Source: Gammaproteobacteria bacterium RIFCSPHIGHO2_12_FULL_39_24
GTDB taxonomy: Bacteria > Pseudomonadota > Gammaproteobacteria > Coxiellales > Coxiellaceae
DNA length: 64,000 nt
Reading direction: 5' to 3'
Assembly: GCA_001802455.1 (NCBI GenBank)
Contig: MGXZ01000007.1
Span: 1-64,000, forward strand
Within the stretch, counting starts at the first letter, position 1, and each line of letters opens with the position of its first letter. The notes below the pieces were generated by a model. That model worked only from the letters and a program-made list of their open reading frames with translations. It ran no database searches and had not been told where the DNA came from. The position numbers were made by a program, and so were the translations under genes. Positions 1-8,430 of the stretch are shown here, piece by piece.

Positions 1-21
1 GTTTTCGCCTGCATTGTACAT
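1..21 (-). CDS. possible 5' end of a gene leaving the window
   Basis: On the minus strand an ATG lies at 21-19, preceded by AAGGA at about 4-5 nt spacing; seven codons (MYNAGEN) are visible before the window edge. This is far too little to identify a product. It is listed because the start is well placed just downstream of the radA-like remnant and reads in the same direction. It could be chance. Confidence 0.2.
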
Positions 22-47
22 GTTTCCTTACCGCCCTTTTTAGTTTC

Positions 48-167
48 TTAGTTTCTAACATGTTTTTGTCTCACTGTCGCTGGCACGGAGGGTTGTCCTT
101 GCCATTTATTATATTGCGCATCGCAATGACCACACGTGAAAATGATTTTGGTTTTGATGGTTGACAT
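48..167 (-). pseudogene. radA: remnant of the RadA N-terminal zinc-finger region
   Basis: A 39-codon frame starts at ATG 167 (AAGGA about 9 nt upstream) and begins MSTIKTKIIFTCGHCDAQ, followed by YNKWQGQ. This matches the start of RadA/Sms, a DNA-repair ATPase whose N-terminus is a CxxC...CxxC zinc ribbon with a KWQGQC signature. The first CxxC (C12, C15) is present. Immediately after KWQGQ the second half is lost: the next in-frame residues are PSVPATVRQ, while a TGC-CAG-CGA run that could be the second cysteine region lies in another frame and hits a stop. The RecA-like ATPase and Lon-like domains are absent and stops follow. I infer a decayed gene whose 5' end survives. A small unrelated zinc-finger-like ORF is the alternative. 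Confidence 0.55.
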
Positions 168-246
168 GGTACTTTTCCTTGGTACTGCATCCATTTTTTC
201 CCTATTTTACACATATTTTTAAGAGGTTACAGTAACACGTTGTATT

Positions 247-276
247 TTGGAAAAAAATGATTATTTGTCCTATAGT
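247..276 (+). promoter_or_regulatory. possible sigma-70 promoter for the gene at 310
   Basis: TTGGAA at 247-252 and TATAGT at 271-276 are separated by 18 bp and lie about 34 bp before the ATG at 310. The -10 is one base from consensus and the -35 is weak. Prediction only. Confidence 0.28.
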
Positions 277-309
277 TTCCTTACAATCAATTGAATAAAG
301 AGGTGGGTT

Positions 310-780
310 ATGGAGGGTAATTCGAAGAAGTGTAGGAGTCCAGAGGAAATAACAGAAAGCTTGAAAAGAGGAGAGATGGTAACAGAAAGAGAGCTGGTGT
401 TCCTAAGGCACCAACGCGAAATGGATGCAAGAATAGCTAAACTGATATATGAAGCTAAGCTCGCAGACCCAAATTCACCTGAGTCCAAAAAAGAACAAGC
501 GGCGCATGATGCTAGACTGAAGGAAGCGAGAGCGAGCTTGAAAACAGGATCAGGAATGATGGTATCGGAAAGAGAACGGGCGGAGATAAAGCACGAAGAC
601 GGAATGGATGCAAGGATGGCAGAATATTATGCAGCGCCTGCAAAACAAAAGGCAAAAAGCGATCCCGCAGTACCAATTTCGGGTATTTTTCATCAGTCTG
701 AGCCTAAGACACAGCAACCATTGAATCCAAAAGGATCCATCAATGATGATAAGACACCCTCGCCTACGCCTCGCAAATAA
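310..780 (+). CDS. orphan charged protein with two 23-residue internal repeats
   Basis: A 156-residue protein that I do not recognise. It has no signal peptide or membrane segment and is rich in Glu, Arg, Lys and Ala. Residues 21-43 and 82-104 are two copies of one motif, roughly G-x-M-V-[TS]-E-R-E-x5-H-x3-M-D-A-R-x-A, with about 12 of 23 positions identical and a 61-residue period; the DNA is also visibly duplicated. The C-terminus (about 118-156) is Pro/Ser/Lys-rich and looks disordered. The ATG at 310 follows an AGAGGTGGG ribosome site. It converges with hemB, leaving a 4-bp gap. Alpha-helical repeats plus a disordered tail in an otherwise housekeeping region would fit a host-directed or regulatory protein, but that is speculation. 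Confidence 0.7.
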   Translation: MEGNSKKCRSPEEITESLKRGEMVTERELVFLRHQREMDARIAKLIYEAKLADPNSPESKKEQAAHDARLKEARASLKTGSGMMVSERERAEIKHEDGMDARMAEYYAAPAKQKAKSDPAVPISGIFHQSEPKTQQPLNPKGSINDDKTPSPTPRK

Positions 781-784
781 AAAA

Positions 785-1777
785 TTATTCGATTCGCGCG
801 GCAAACTCTTTTGCGAAATACGTAATAATAAAATCCGCACCGGCGCGCTTGATCGATAATAAACTCTCTCTCATCGCCGCGTCATGATTAATCCAATTTT
901 TTTCAGCAGCCGCTTTGATCATCGCAAATTCACCGCTCACTTGATAAGCGCACAAAGGTATTTCTGGAAATTGTTGTTTGACGCGATAAACAATATCTAA
1001 ATAATGTTGCGCGGGTTTTACCATGAGCATGTCAGCGCCTTCCAGCACATCTAATTTTGCTTCACGCAATGCTTCTGCTGCATTCGCAGGATTCATCTGA
1101 TAACTTTTGCGATCACCCCATTGCGGCGCGCCTTCTGCAGCTTCACGAAACGGCCCATAAAAACTCGATGCGTATTTGACGGCATAACTTAAAATAGGGA
1201 TATTTTCAAAATGATTTTCATCGAGTGCCGCGCGAATGGCTTGCACCATACCATCCATCATGCCACTCGGCGCAATAATATCCGCACCCGCTTTTGCGTA
1301 AGAAATTGATTGTTTTTTCAGTAATTCAAGTGTTTTATCATTATCAATGGATTTTTTTTCAAGATCAACAACACCGCAATGACCATGATCTGTGTACTCA
1401 CACAAACACACATCAGTAATAACCAATAAGTCTGGTGCGATTTTTTTAATGAGTGTAACGGCTTGTTGAATAACGCCATGATCATCACACGATACCAAAC
1501 CCCGCGCATCTTTTTTTTCAGGAATACCAAATAAAATCACCGCAGGAATTTTTAAATTTTTTATTGCTTCGATTTCTTGCGGTAAATAATCCAAAGACAA
1601 TTGAAAATACCCCGGCATAGAAGCAATGTGATTTTTAATATTATTTCCCGCTTTAATAAATAACGGCAAAACTAGATTAGAAACGGTTACCTGATTTTCT
1701 TGCACTAAATTGCGCAACGCCGCCGTTGCCCGCAAGCGGCGAGGACGCACCTGTGGAAACGCAGAAATGGTTTTCAC
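785..1777 (-). CDS. hemB: delta-aminolevulinic acid dehydratase (porphobilinogen synthase)
   Basis: Condenses two 5-aminolevulinate molecules into porphobilinogen in haem synthesis. The protein has the FPQVRPRRLR start, the zinc-type cysteine cluster DVCLCEYTDHGHCG, the SFYGPF loop and the Schiff-base lysine in DMLMVKPA, and it is full length. I chose GTG 1777, which overlaps the TAG stop of the upstream lipoprotein gene (TAGTG) and gives about 330 residues, the usual family length. An in-frame ATG at 1816 would add 13 residues inside the lipoprotein coding region and lacks a ribosome site. Translational coupling to the lipoprotein gene is likely. The three zinc cysteines indicate a Zn-dependent rather than a Mg-only enzyme. 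Confidence 0.95.
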   Translation of the reverse strand: MKTISAFPQVRPRRLRATAALRNLVQENQVTVSNLVLPLFIKAGNNIKNHIASMPGYFQLSLDYLPQEIEAIKNLKIPAVILFGIPEKKDARGLVSCDDHGVIQQAVTLIKKIAPDLLVITDVCLCEYTDHGHCGVVDLEKKSIDNDKTLELLKKQSISYAKAGADIIAPSGMMDGMVQAIRAALDENHFENIPILSYAVKYASSFYGPFREAAEGAPQWGDRKSYQMNPANAAEALREAKLDVLEGADMLMVKPAQHYLDIVYRVKQQFPEIPLCAYQVSGEFAMIKAAAEKNWINHDAAMRESLLSIKRAGADFIITYFAKEFAARIE

Positions 1778-2256
1778 TACGACATCATTTTCCACGATCC
1801 ATCGGGTTGGCGACATGCTTTGCCATAGGCTTGTTGCGCTTTTCCACCAACGGTCACTGTTGTTTGATATTCACGACAATATTCATGTGTTTTAGGCGAT
1901 GTGTAATTACGCACAGGTCGAACCGTATACGTTACGGGTTGTCCACCAGGCCCTGCTTTATCACTTCTCCAAGTTGCTTGTTGATTCACCGGCGTATTCA
2001 CAATTGCGCTTTGCATATTTGTGCGATCTTGCTCATCCATGTAGTTTCCAATACGATTCCCAACGATACCACCAATCAATGCTCCAGCAAGCACGCCAGC
2101 AAATGAATTTTTTTCACCACGAAAAATTTGATTACCAATCAAACCACCTGCCAATGCACCTGCACCGGTTGCACCCATTGTATTATTTCCCGGTGTACAT
2201 CCTGTCATTTCTAATACTGATATTGACATCACGCCAACCAATAACCACTTTTTCAT
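1777..2256 (-). CDS. glycine-zipper outer-membrane lipoprotein (17-kDa antigen / RcpA-like)
   Basis: From ATG 2256 (GGAGA about 8 nt upstream) the product is about 159 residues: a signal peptide MKKWLLVGVMSISVLEMTGC with a lipobox ending MTG-C, then two Gly/Ala-rich zipper segments (GAGALAGGLIGNQI and AGVLAGALIGGIVGNRIG) typical of Glycine-zipper-2TM / Rickettsia 17-kDa surface antigen proteins, then a C-terminal domain with YCREYQTTVTVGGKAQQAYG, characteristic of this family. An in-frame start at 2334 would put 26 residues before the signal peptide and is unlikely. It is probably a cell-envelope protein; exact function is unknown. Its stop overlaps the hemB start. Confidence 0.85.
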   Translation of the reverse strand: MKKWLLVGVMSISVLEMTGCTPGNNTMGATGAGALAGGLIGNQIFRGEKNSFAGVLAGALIGGIVGNRIGNYMDEQDRTNMQSAIVNTPVNQQATWRSDKAGPGGQPVTYTVRPVRNYTSPKTHEYCREYQTTVTVGGKAQQAYGKACRQPDGSWKMMS

Positions 2257-2355
2257 GTTACATTTCTCCGCTGTCAAAATTGAATCAGATACTACTCGGT
2301 TATGTAAAATCACGCAATATCGTGAAATGTTCATGATGGACGGATATACTCATAT

Positions 2356-2494
2356 TTAAATGCGAATTAATCGCTGACAATTTGCATCCGCTCGCAGCCG
2401 TTACAACACCCTTGTTTTTCGTGAACATGACACAAAAACAAGGGATCTTGCAACGGCTTCTCGCTACTTTAATTAGCGTTTAATTCGCATTTAA
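2356..2494. repeat. 139-bp long imperfect palindrome, MITE-like
   Basis: The outer arms 2356-2375 and 2475-2494 are inverted copies matching at 19 of 20 bases (TTAAATGCGAATTAATCGCT on the left). Inside, 2394-2423 and 2431-2460 are also inverted copies with a few mismatches, including CCCTTGTTTTT against AAAAACAAGGG. The whole could fold into one long hairpin. It carries no ORF and lies between the divergent lipoprotein and DUF962 genes, ending a few bases before the GGAGG of the latter. The structure resembles a miniature inverted-repeat transposable element or a large REP-type hairpin. I did not find a second copy in the window. Confidence 0.7.
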
Positions 2495-2510
2495 GCGGAG
2501 GAAATCCACC

Positions 2511-2984
2511 ATGAAATTATTTCAAGAACAACTTCAAATTTACCAACAACAACACACTAACAAAATTAATTTACTCACCCATTACATCGGCATTCCCTGC
2601 ATTATTTTTTCATTACTCATGGTGTTTAATTGGGTCAGCATTGATATCGCAACCAAAATGCAGATTTCATTTTCATGGATATTATTAACAGTAACGTTAT
2701 TGTATTATTTTTTTCTGCAAATTAGGTTGGCGATTTGTGCTTGCATTGTGATGATACCTTTTGCTTATTGTGCATCCTGGATTGCCAGACCAGCCCCAAC
2801 GCACTTCAGCGCCACATTATTTTTAATATTATTTTTGGGCGGATGGATTTTACAATTTGTCGGACATTTTTTTGAAAAACAACGACCCGCATTTTTTTTA
2901 AGTTTATCGCAATTATTAATCGGGCCTTTGTTTGTTTTGGTGGAAGCGTTAGAGGCGATGGGAATTGCGAAGTATGTTGTGTGA
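2511..2984 (+). CDS. Mpo1-like / DUF962 membrane protein
   Basis: A 157-residue integral membrane protein. The N-terminus (FQEQLQIYQQQHTNKINLLTHYIGIP) has the conserved His/Asn-rich signature of the DUF962 (yeast Mpo1/YGL010w) family, followed by about four hydrophobic segments (roughly residues 27-45, 50-68, 70-86 and 98-118), with the second histidine motif VGHFFEKQRPAF near residue 122. Mpo1 in yeast is an Fe(II)-dependent dioxygenase acting on 2-hydroxy fatty acids; the bacterial role is not established. GGAGG lies about 9 nt before the ATG. Its last 36 bp overlap the 3' end of truB on the other strand. Confidence 0.85.
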   Translation: MKLFQEQLQIYQQQHTNKINLLTHYIGIPCIIFSLLMVFNWVSIDIATKMQISFSWILLTVTLLYYFFLQIRLAICACIVMIPFAYCASWIARPAPTHFSATLFLILFLGGWILQFVGHFFEKQRPAFFLSLSQLLIGPLFVLVEALEAMGIAKYVV

Positions 2985-3887
2985 CTTGTTTTGCGCTGAT
3001 TCACTGGCGCATACCAATCTTCTCGGCGCCACTTTTCCAATTTCAATAATTTCACCCACGCCAAAAAATTGTTTGTATTGATCTAGCAATCGAATCATGC
3101 CTCGCTTTTTCGCATGATCATGTAAAATTATTTTTCCTTGTCTTAGCTGCATTACGCATTCTTCTGAAAAATACAGAGCAGATAAATGCGATAAAAAAAT
3201 ATCTATTGGCAATATTAATTTTTCTGGAAAAAAATGATTGTCTGAAATCATGGCAATACATTGCTCGATCGTGATCATTTGATTTTCCAAAAATGGGCTA
3301 ACAGATAAACGACGCAAAGTGGTGACATGAGCACCACATCCTAATTTTTCACCTACATCATCCACCAAAGTGCGAACGTACGTGCCTTTGCTACATTTGA
3401 CAGTGAAATTGACCTGATTATTTTCAAGCGATAAAACCGTTACATCATAAATAGTAATCGCACGACTGGCGCGCTCAATATGAATTCCTTTTCGCGCATA
3501 CTCATATAACGGTACACCATGATATTTTAACGCGGAGAACATCGACGGAATTTGTTGAATCTCACCACGAAATAAATCAAATACAGAATGAATATCTTGA
3601 ACAGAAAAATCAGGGACAAAACGCGTTGAAATAATTTCGCCCTCAGCATCACTGGTAGTGGTGCGCACGCCCAACTGCATTGTCACTGAATACGTTTTAT
3701 CTGCGTCTAATAAATACTGCAAAAATTTCGTTGCTTCGTTGAAAGCGATAGGCAACATACCTGTTGCGAGCGGATCGAGTGTGCCAGCGTGTCCCGCTTT
3801 TTTAATCTTGAATAATCGCTTTACTTTTTGCAAAGCAAGATTGGAAGAGATACCGGTGGGTTTGTCTAGCAGTAGAATGCCGTGCAT
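2949..3887 (-). CDS. truB: tRNA pseudouridine(55) synthase
   Basis: Converts U55 of the tRNA T-loop to pseudouridine. The 312-residue protein starts MHGILLLDKPTGISSN and has the KAGHAGTLDPLATGMLP motif with the catalytic Asp, plus GTYVRTLVDDVG, and a C-terminal PUA-like region. It is the last gene of the rimP-nusA-infB-rbfA-truB cluster. The ATG at 3887 directly follows a block of 7-bp tandem repeats and I see no Shine-Dalgarno sequence, so translation may rely on an A/U-rich leader or re-initiation after rbfA. The 3' end overlaps the convergent DUF962 gene by 36 bp. Confidence 0.95.
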   Translation of the reverse strand: MHGILLLDKPTGISSNLALQKVKRLFKIKKAGHAGTLDPLATGMLPIAFNEATKFLQYLLDADKTYSVTMQLGVRTTTSDAEGEIISTRFVPDFSVQDIHSVFDLFRGEIQQIPSMFSALKYHGVPLYEYARKGIHIERASRAITIYDVTVLSLENNQVNFTVKCSKGTYVRTLVDDVGEKLGCGAHVTTLRRLSVSPFLENQMITIEQCIAMISDNHFFPEKLILPIDIFLSHLSALYFSEECVMQLRQGKIILHDHAKKRGMIRLLDQYKQFFGVGEIIEIGKVAPRRLVCASESAQNKSHNILRNSHRL

Positions 3888-3890
3888 AAC

Positions 3891-3957
3891 TGTTATCTGT
3901 TATCTGTTATCTGTTATCAAATATTATTATCGATCCCCAATGACTGATAACTGATAA
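3891..3957. repeat. heptad-repeat intergenic element (rbfA-truB)
   Basis: Four exact tandem copies of TGTTATC at 3891-3918, a spacer, then the inverted form TGATAACTGATAA near 3944-3956. The two arms can pair. On the minus strand the element starts directly after the rbfA stop codon and ends 3 bp before the truB ATG. Confidence 0.85.
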
Positions 3958-4368
3958 TTATTCTTTCAACAATTTCGAAATACGCTCACCAACCATCTGT
4001 GAAGGATCGTATCTAAAAATTAATTGTGGCGTATGACGAAATTCAGTTGATTGGGATAATTGAAAACGAAAAAACCCCTGCGCTTTTTGAAATGCTTTTT
4101 CAGCTGATTTAACATGATCACTCGTTGGATCAAGCATTGAAAAAAAAACGACGGCATTTTTTCCATCGGGAGACAAATCAACGCCGGTGATCGTCACGAA
4201 ACGCAATCGCGGATCAGAAACTTCTTTTAATAATAAATGGGCGATAGTGGTTTGAATTAATTCAGCGACACGATTTGCGCGTTTGGATTTAGTCGCTTCG
4301 CGAGTTACGCTCACGTTGTTCGCTAAATTATTTAATTTTACCCGCTTACTCATGTTCGCTTCGCTCAC
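3958..4368 (-). CDS. rbfA: 30S ribosome-binding factor A
   Basis: RbfA helps mature the 5' end of 16S rRNA in late 30S assembly. The family signatures RANRVAELIQTTIAHLL, EVSDPRLRFVTITGVDLSPD and LRHTP-like FRHTPQLIFRYD are present. The protein has about 28 extra residues before the usual start; this part of the gene (4285-4368) is built from GAGCGAAGCGAAC-like repeated bases. Candidate starts are GTG 4368, ATG 4353, and a GTG further in. It lies 23 bp after infB in the same operon. Confidence 0.93.
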   Translation of the reverse strand: MSEANMSKRVKLNNLANNVSVTREATKSKRANRVAELIQTTIAHLLLKEVSDPRLRFVTITGVDLSPDGKNAVVFFSMLDPTSDHVKSAEKAFQKAQGFFRFQLSQSTEFRHTPQLIFRYDPSQMVGERISKLLKE

Positions 4369-4391
4369 GTCGTGCGCGGTTCTGCGCTATT

Positions 4392-6848
4392 TTATAACGT
4401 TCTCTCAACCTGAATGCGTTCGTAACATTCAATTTGATCACCGGTTTTTACATCATTGTAATTTTTTACACCGATACCGCATTCCATTCCCTTACGCACT
4501 TCGCTCGCGTCATCTTTAAAACGACGCAATGATTCTAATGCGCCTTCGTAAATCACCACATTGTTGCGCAATACGCGAACCGGAAGACTGCGACGCACCA
4601 TCCCTTCAATGATCATGCAGCCAGCAATAGATCCAAATTTGGATGAACGAAATACTTCACGCACTTGTGCAAGCCCAACAATTTTTTCATCAAATTTGGG
4701 TTTCAATAATCCTGTCATCGCCGATTTAATCTCATCCATTAAATCGTAAATGATGCTGTAATAACGCAGATCAACACCTTCTTTTTCAACCAATGCGCGC
4801 GCACCCGCATCGGCACGCACATTAAATCCGATAATCACAGCGCTAGATGCCATCGCTAAATTAACATCCGATTCTGTGATGCCGCCCACAGCAGCAGAAA
4901 TAACATTGACTTTTACTTCAGCGGTAGAAATTTTTTGTAGTGAATCGGTAATCGCTTCCAGAGAACCTTGCACATCCGCTTTCAACACCACATTCAAAAT
5001 TGATTGTTCTTGCGTGTTCATATGCGTAAATAAATTTTCTAAACGCATGGCATGTTGTTTTGCCAAACGCACGTCGCGATATTTTCCATGACGGAAATTT
5101 GCAATTTCACGCGCTTTTCGCTCATCCGATACCACCACTGCTTCATCACCCGCAGCAGGTGTTGCAGATAATCCCAACACCTCAACCGGGATAGAAGGAC
5201 CCGCTAATTCAGCAGGCGATCCATTGTCACTGATCATGGCGCGAATGCGGCCAAATTCACGACCCGCTAACAACATGTCACCTTTTTTCAGCAACCCACT
5301 CGTCACCAAGATAGTTGCTACCGGTCCGCGGCCTTTATCTAATCGTGATTCCAACACAACACCTTGTGCTGTACCGGTATTCGCTGCTTTTAATTCCAAT
5401 ACTTCCGCTTGTAATAAAATACCTTCCAGTAATTTATCAACACCTTCACCGGTTTTCGCAGAAATATAATGGAACATGGTATCACCACTCCATTCTTCTG
5501 AAATAACTTCATGTTGAGACAATTCCGTTTTAATACGATCCAAATCTTTATCGGGTTTATCTATTTTATTAATCGCAACCACAATCGGCACTTTTGCTGC
5601 TTTCGCATGCTTAATCGCTTCAATGGTTTGTGGTTTGACGCCATCATCTGCCGCAACCACTAGCACGACAATATCTGTACATTGCGCACCACGTGCACGC
5701 ATCGCTGTAAAGGCTTCGTGGCCGGGTGTATCTAAAAAAGTAATCGTTCCATGATCCGTGTCAACATGATAAGCACCGATATGTTGTGTAATACCGCCCG
5801 CTTCACCCGCAGTTACTTTCGTACGACGAATATAGTCTAAAAGCGATGTTTTACCATGATCAACGTGTCCCATGATGGTTACCACAGGTGGACGCGATAC
5901 CATTTCGCGATCAATGGTTTCTTTGAAATCATGCAACCCTTCTTCAATAGCATTTTCTTTAACAGCGGTTGCGCGATGTCCCATTTCCTCGACAACTAAC
6001 ACAGCCGTATCTTGGTCAATCATTTGATTGATTGTTACCAATGCACCCATTTTCATCATTACTTTGATTACTTCAGCTGCTTTAATTTTCATTTTTTGTG
6101 CCAGCTCACCTACTGTGATTGACTCGGGAATATTCACATCATGTGTTTCGGGTGCAACGGGTTTTTCAAAACTATGTTCAATACCTGGTTTTTTATTATC
6201 TTTTCCTTTGAACTTTTTGCGACGACGAAAACCGTGATGAAAACCATCTCCTTCTTCATCTTCATCAGTAGTTGAAATAACCAATGGATCAAAACGACGC
6301 GTACGTATCTCGCCGCGTTGCTTAATAGATTTTTTACGATAACCTTCTTTTTCATCTTCTTCTTCAACAAAAGAACCTGCCTTGCCGCGTTTTAGTTTTT
6401 TTCCAGAAAGATCTTTTTCTGTTTTATTGTCACCTTTCTTTTCTGTTGTTGTTTGTGCAGCGGTTTCTGTTTTCGATTTTTTGGTTTCAGTTGCGGTTAA
6501 GTTAGTAGCAGCCGTTTTTTGTGCTACTGTTTCACTAGCCGATGCTGATATTTCAGTAATAACCGTTGGTGCTTTAACAGAACGTTTTGTTCGCACTTCA
6601 ACATTCACACTTTTCTTACCTTGCATCACAACACTGCTTTGACGACTTGAGCGTGCTTGCACAGTAACTTTTTTTTCTTCAACTGCATGACGATTTTTTA
6701 AATACAAAAGCAATTTTCTTTTTTCGTCATCCGTGATGCCTTGGTCATCGCTTGTCACGATAACGCCCGCTTCTTTCAATTGTTCCTTCAGACGATCCGA
6801 AGTGGTTTTCACCAGTTCAGCTAATTGCTTAATTGTAATATTGGCCAT
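4392..6848 (-). CDS. infB: translation initiation factor IF-2
   Basis: The GTPase that delivers fMet-tRNA to the 30S subunit and promotes subunit joining. The 818-residue protein has an IF2_N fold at residues 1-50, a long charged low-complexity linker (about 55-235, rich in Lys, Glu, Thr, Ser), a second IF2_N region (about 236-290), then the G domain with GHVDHGKT (327-334), DTPGHE (373-378) and NKID (427-430), followed by the domains that bind fMet-tRNA. The start [13 protein letters not shown] is typical, with AGGG upstream. It sits between nusA and rbfA, and a heptad element fills the nusA-infB gap. Confidence 0.98.
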   Translation of the reverse strand: MANITIKQLAELVKTTSDRLKEQLKEAGVIVTSDDQGITDDEKRKLLLYLKNRHAVEEKKVTVQARSSRQSSVVMQGKKSVNVEVRTKRSVKAPTVITEISASASETVAQKTAATNLTATETKKSKTETAAQTTTEKKGDNKTEKDLSGKKLKRGKAGSFVEEEDEKEGYRKKSIKQRGEIRTRRFDPLVISTTDEDEEGDGFHHGFRRRKKFKGKDNKKPGIEHSFEKPVAPETHDVNIPESITVGELAQKMKIKAAEVIKVMMKMGALVTINQMIDQDTAVLVVEEMGHRATAVKENAIEEGLHDFKETIDREMVSRPPVVTIMGHVDHGKTSLLDYIRRTKVTAGEAGGITQHIGAYHVDTDHGTITFLDTPGHEAFTAMRARGAQCTDIVVLVVAADDGVKPQTIEAIKHAKAAKVPIVVAINKIDKPDKDLDRIKTELSQHEVISEEWSGDTMFHYISAKTGEGVDKLLEGILLQAEVLELKAANTGTAQGVVLESRLDKGRGPVATILVTSGLLKKGDMLLAGREFGRIRAMISDNGSPAELAGPSIPVEVLGLSATPAAGDEAVVVSDERKAREIANFRHGKYRDVRLAKQHAMRLENLFTHMNTQEQSILNVVLKADVQGSLEAITDSLQKISTAEVKVNVISAAVGGITESDVNLAMASSAVIIGFNVRADAGARALVEKEGVDLRYYSIIYDLMDEIKSAMTGLLKPKFDEKIVGLAQVREVFRSSKFGSIAGCMIIEGMVRRSLPVRVLRNNVVIYEGALESLRRFKDDASEVRKGMECGIGVKNYNDVKTGDQIECYERIQVERTL

Positions 6849-6865
6849 AAGGACCCTAAGTGTCA

Positions 6866-6933
6866 GTTATCTGTTATCTGTTATCTGTTATCTGTCATTA
6901 AAGCATTATACCGATCCTTGATTCCTGATAACT
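6866..6933. repeat. heptad-repeat intergenic element (nusA-infB)
   Basis: Four exact copies of GTTATCT at 6866-6893, a spacer containing ACCGATCC, then the inverted form CTGATAACT at 6925-6933, which abuts the nusA stop codon. The spacer resembles that of the rbfA-truB element (CGATCC), so the two are related as whole units rather than only as simple repeats. Confidence 0.85.
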
Positions 6934-6934
6934 C

Positions 6935-8425
6935 TCATTCAAACCAATGCGCTCTTGCGCTCATAATTAATTTTCCGGCGAGTGTTTCATCAAGATTTAA
7001 TAAATCATGTAATTCATCAACTGATAATTCTGCCAAATCATCGCGAGAGATAATACCATGATTCGCCAACTGCATCGCCAATTCAGGTGTAACTCCTTCC
7101 ACCGCCATCAAATCATCTGTAGGTGATTGTTGACGTGTCGCACCACCTCCTAATAATTCTTGCGTTAATAACACATCACTCGCGCGACGTTGCAATTCTT
7201 CTGCTGTTTCATCATTAAAACCTTCAATCGATTTCAATTCGTCAATCGAAACATACGCAATTTCTTCCAGTGAAGTAAAACCTTCTGCAACCAATATCTC
7301 TGCAACCGCCTCATCAATCTCTAATTTGCGTATAAACATGTCTTTTGTTTTGCTAGATTCTGTCGCTTCTTTTGTTGATGCATCTTGTTCAGTCATGACA
7401 TTCAATGTCCAACCAGTCAATTCACTTGCCAATCGCACATTTTGACCCGATCTGCCAATTGCTTGTGCCAACTGTTCTTCGTTTACAACAATATCCATCG
7501 CATGGGTATCCTCATCAACGACAATCGAAGAAACTTCTGCCGGCGCCATTGCATTAATCACCAGTTGCGCTGCATTCGGATCCCATAAAATAATATCAAT
7601 GCGCTCACCATTTAATTCATTCGACACAGCTTGCACGCGCGCACCACGCATACCCACACAAGCTCCAATGGGATCAATGCGTCCATCATTGGTTTTTACA
7701 GCGATTTTTGCGCGTGAACCAGGATCTCTTGCAGCAGCCATAATCGTAATTACTTCTTCGCCAATTTCAGGCACTTCAATTTTAAATAATTCCACTAAAA
7801 ATTCCGGCGTAACGCGACTCAATGACAATTGCGGTCCCCGTTTTTCACGACGCACTTCTTTAAGATAAACACGCACGCGATCACCCACCCGAAATGCTTC
7901 ACGCGGAATCATATCTTCACGCAATAACAATCCTTCCGCATTATCCCCCATATCCAGAATCAATTGTTCACGTGTGACGCGTTTAACCGTGCCCACCAGC
8001 AATGAACCAATTTTAGATTGGTGTTGTGAAATAATTTTATCGCGTTCCGCTTCACGCACTTTTTGCACCAATACTTGTTTTGCTTGTTGCGCTGCAATTC
8101 GACCAAACTCTGGATTGGCTACTGGTTCTTCAACAAAATCACCCAATGATAATTCAACATCAATTTTTTGCGCTTGCGACAATGACATGATTTTTTCAGG
8201 AAATTCACACGCTTCTACTGCATCATCTGCAATCACTTCCCAACGGCGAAAGCTTTCATAATCTCCCGTTTTGCGATCAATGGCAACGCGAATAATGACC
8301 TCTGCGTTATAGCGTTTTTCAACGATCGCCGCTAATGATGCTTCAATCGCTTCAAAAATAACCTCTTCTTCAACGCCGCGTTCATTTGCAATAGATTGCG
8401 CGATTAATAAAATATCTTTGTTCAT
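6935..8425 (-). CDS. nusA: transcription termination/antitermination factor NusA
   Basis: An RNA polymerase-binding factor controlling pausing, termination and antitermination. The 496-residue protein has an N-terminal RNAP-binding domain (about 1-125), an S1 domain (about 135-200, VGTVKRVTREQLILD), two KH domains (about 200-345, including GMRGARVQAV and AQAIGRSGQNVRLAS), then two C-terminal acidic helix-hairpin repeats (about 365-495) as in gammaproteobacteria. ATG 8425 is preferred because GAGAGG lies 8 nt upstream; ATG 8431 is too close to that site and overlaps the rimP stop. Confidence 0.97.
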   Translation of the reverse strand: MNKDILLIAQSIANERGVEEEVIFEAIEASLAAIVEKRYNAEVIIRVAIDRKTGDYESFRRWEVIADDAVEACEFPEKIMSLSQAQKIDVELSLGDFVEEPVANPEFGRIAAQQAKQVLVQKVREAERDKIISQHQSKIGSLLVGTVKRVTREQLILDMGDNAEGLLLREDMIPREAFRVGDRVRVYLKEVRREKRGPQLSLSRVTPEFLVELFKIEVPEIGEEVITIMAAARDPGSRAKIAVKTNDGRIDPIGACVGMRGARVQAVSNELNGERIDIILWDPNAAQLVINAMAPAEVSSIVVDEDTHAMDIVVNEEQLAQAIGRSGQNVRLASELTGWTLNVMTEQDASTKEATESSKTKDMFIRKLEIDEAVAEILVAEGFTSLEEIAYVSIDELKSIEGFNDETAEELQRRASDVLLTQELLGGGATRQQSPTDDLMAVEGVTPELAMQLANHGIISRDDLAELSVDELHDLLNLDETLAGKLIMSARAHWFE

Positions 8426-8430
8426 AGTCA

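Noticed and set aside
1899-2336. Open frame on the plus strand opposite the lipoprotein gene
   Set aside because: It is antisense to a well-supported lipoprotein with signal peptide and lipobox.
3891-3957. CRISPR-like tandem repeats
   Set aside because: The units are 7 bp, directly tandem without unique spacers, with an inverted arm; no cas genes are present.
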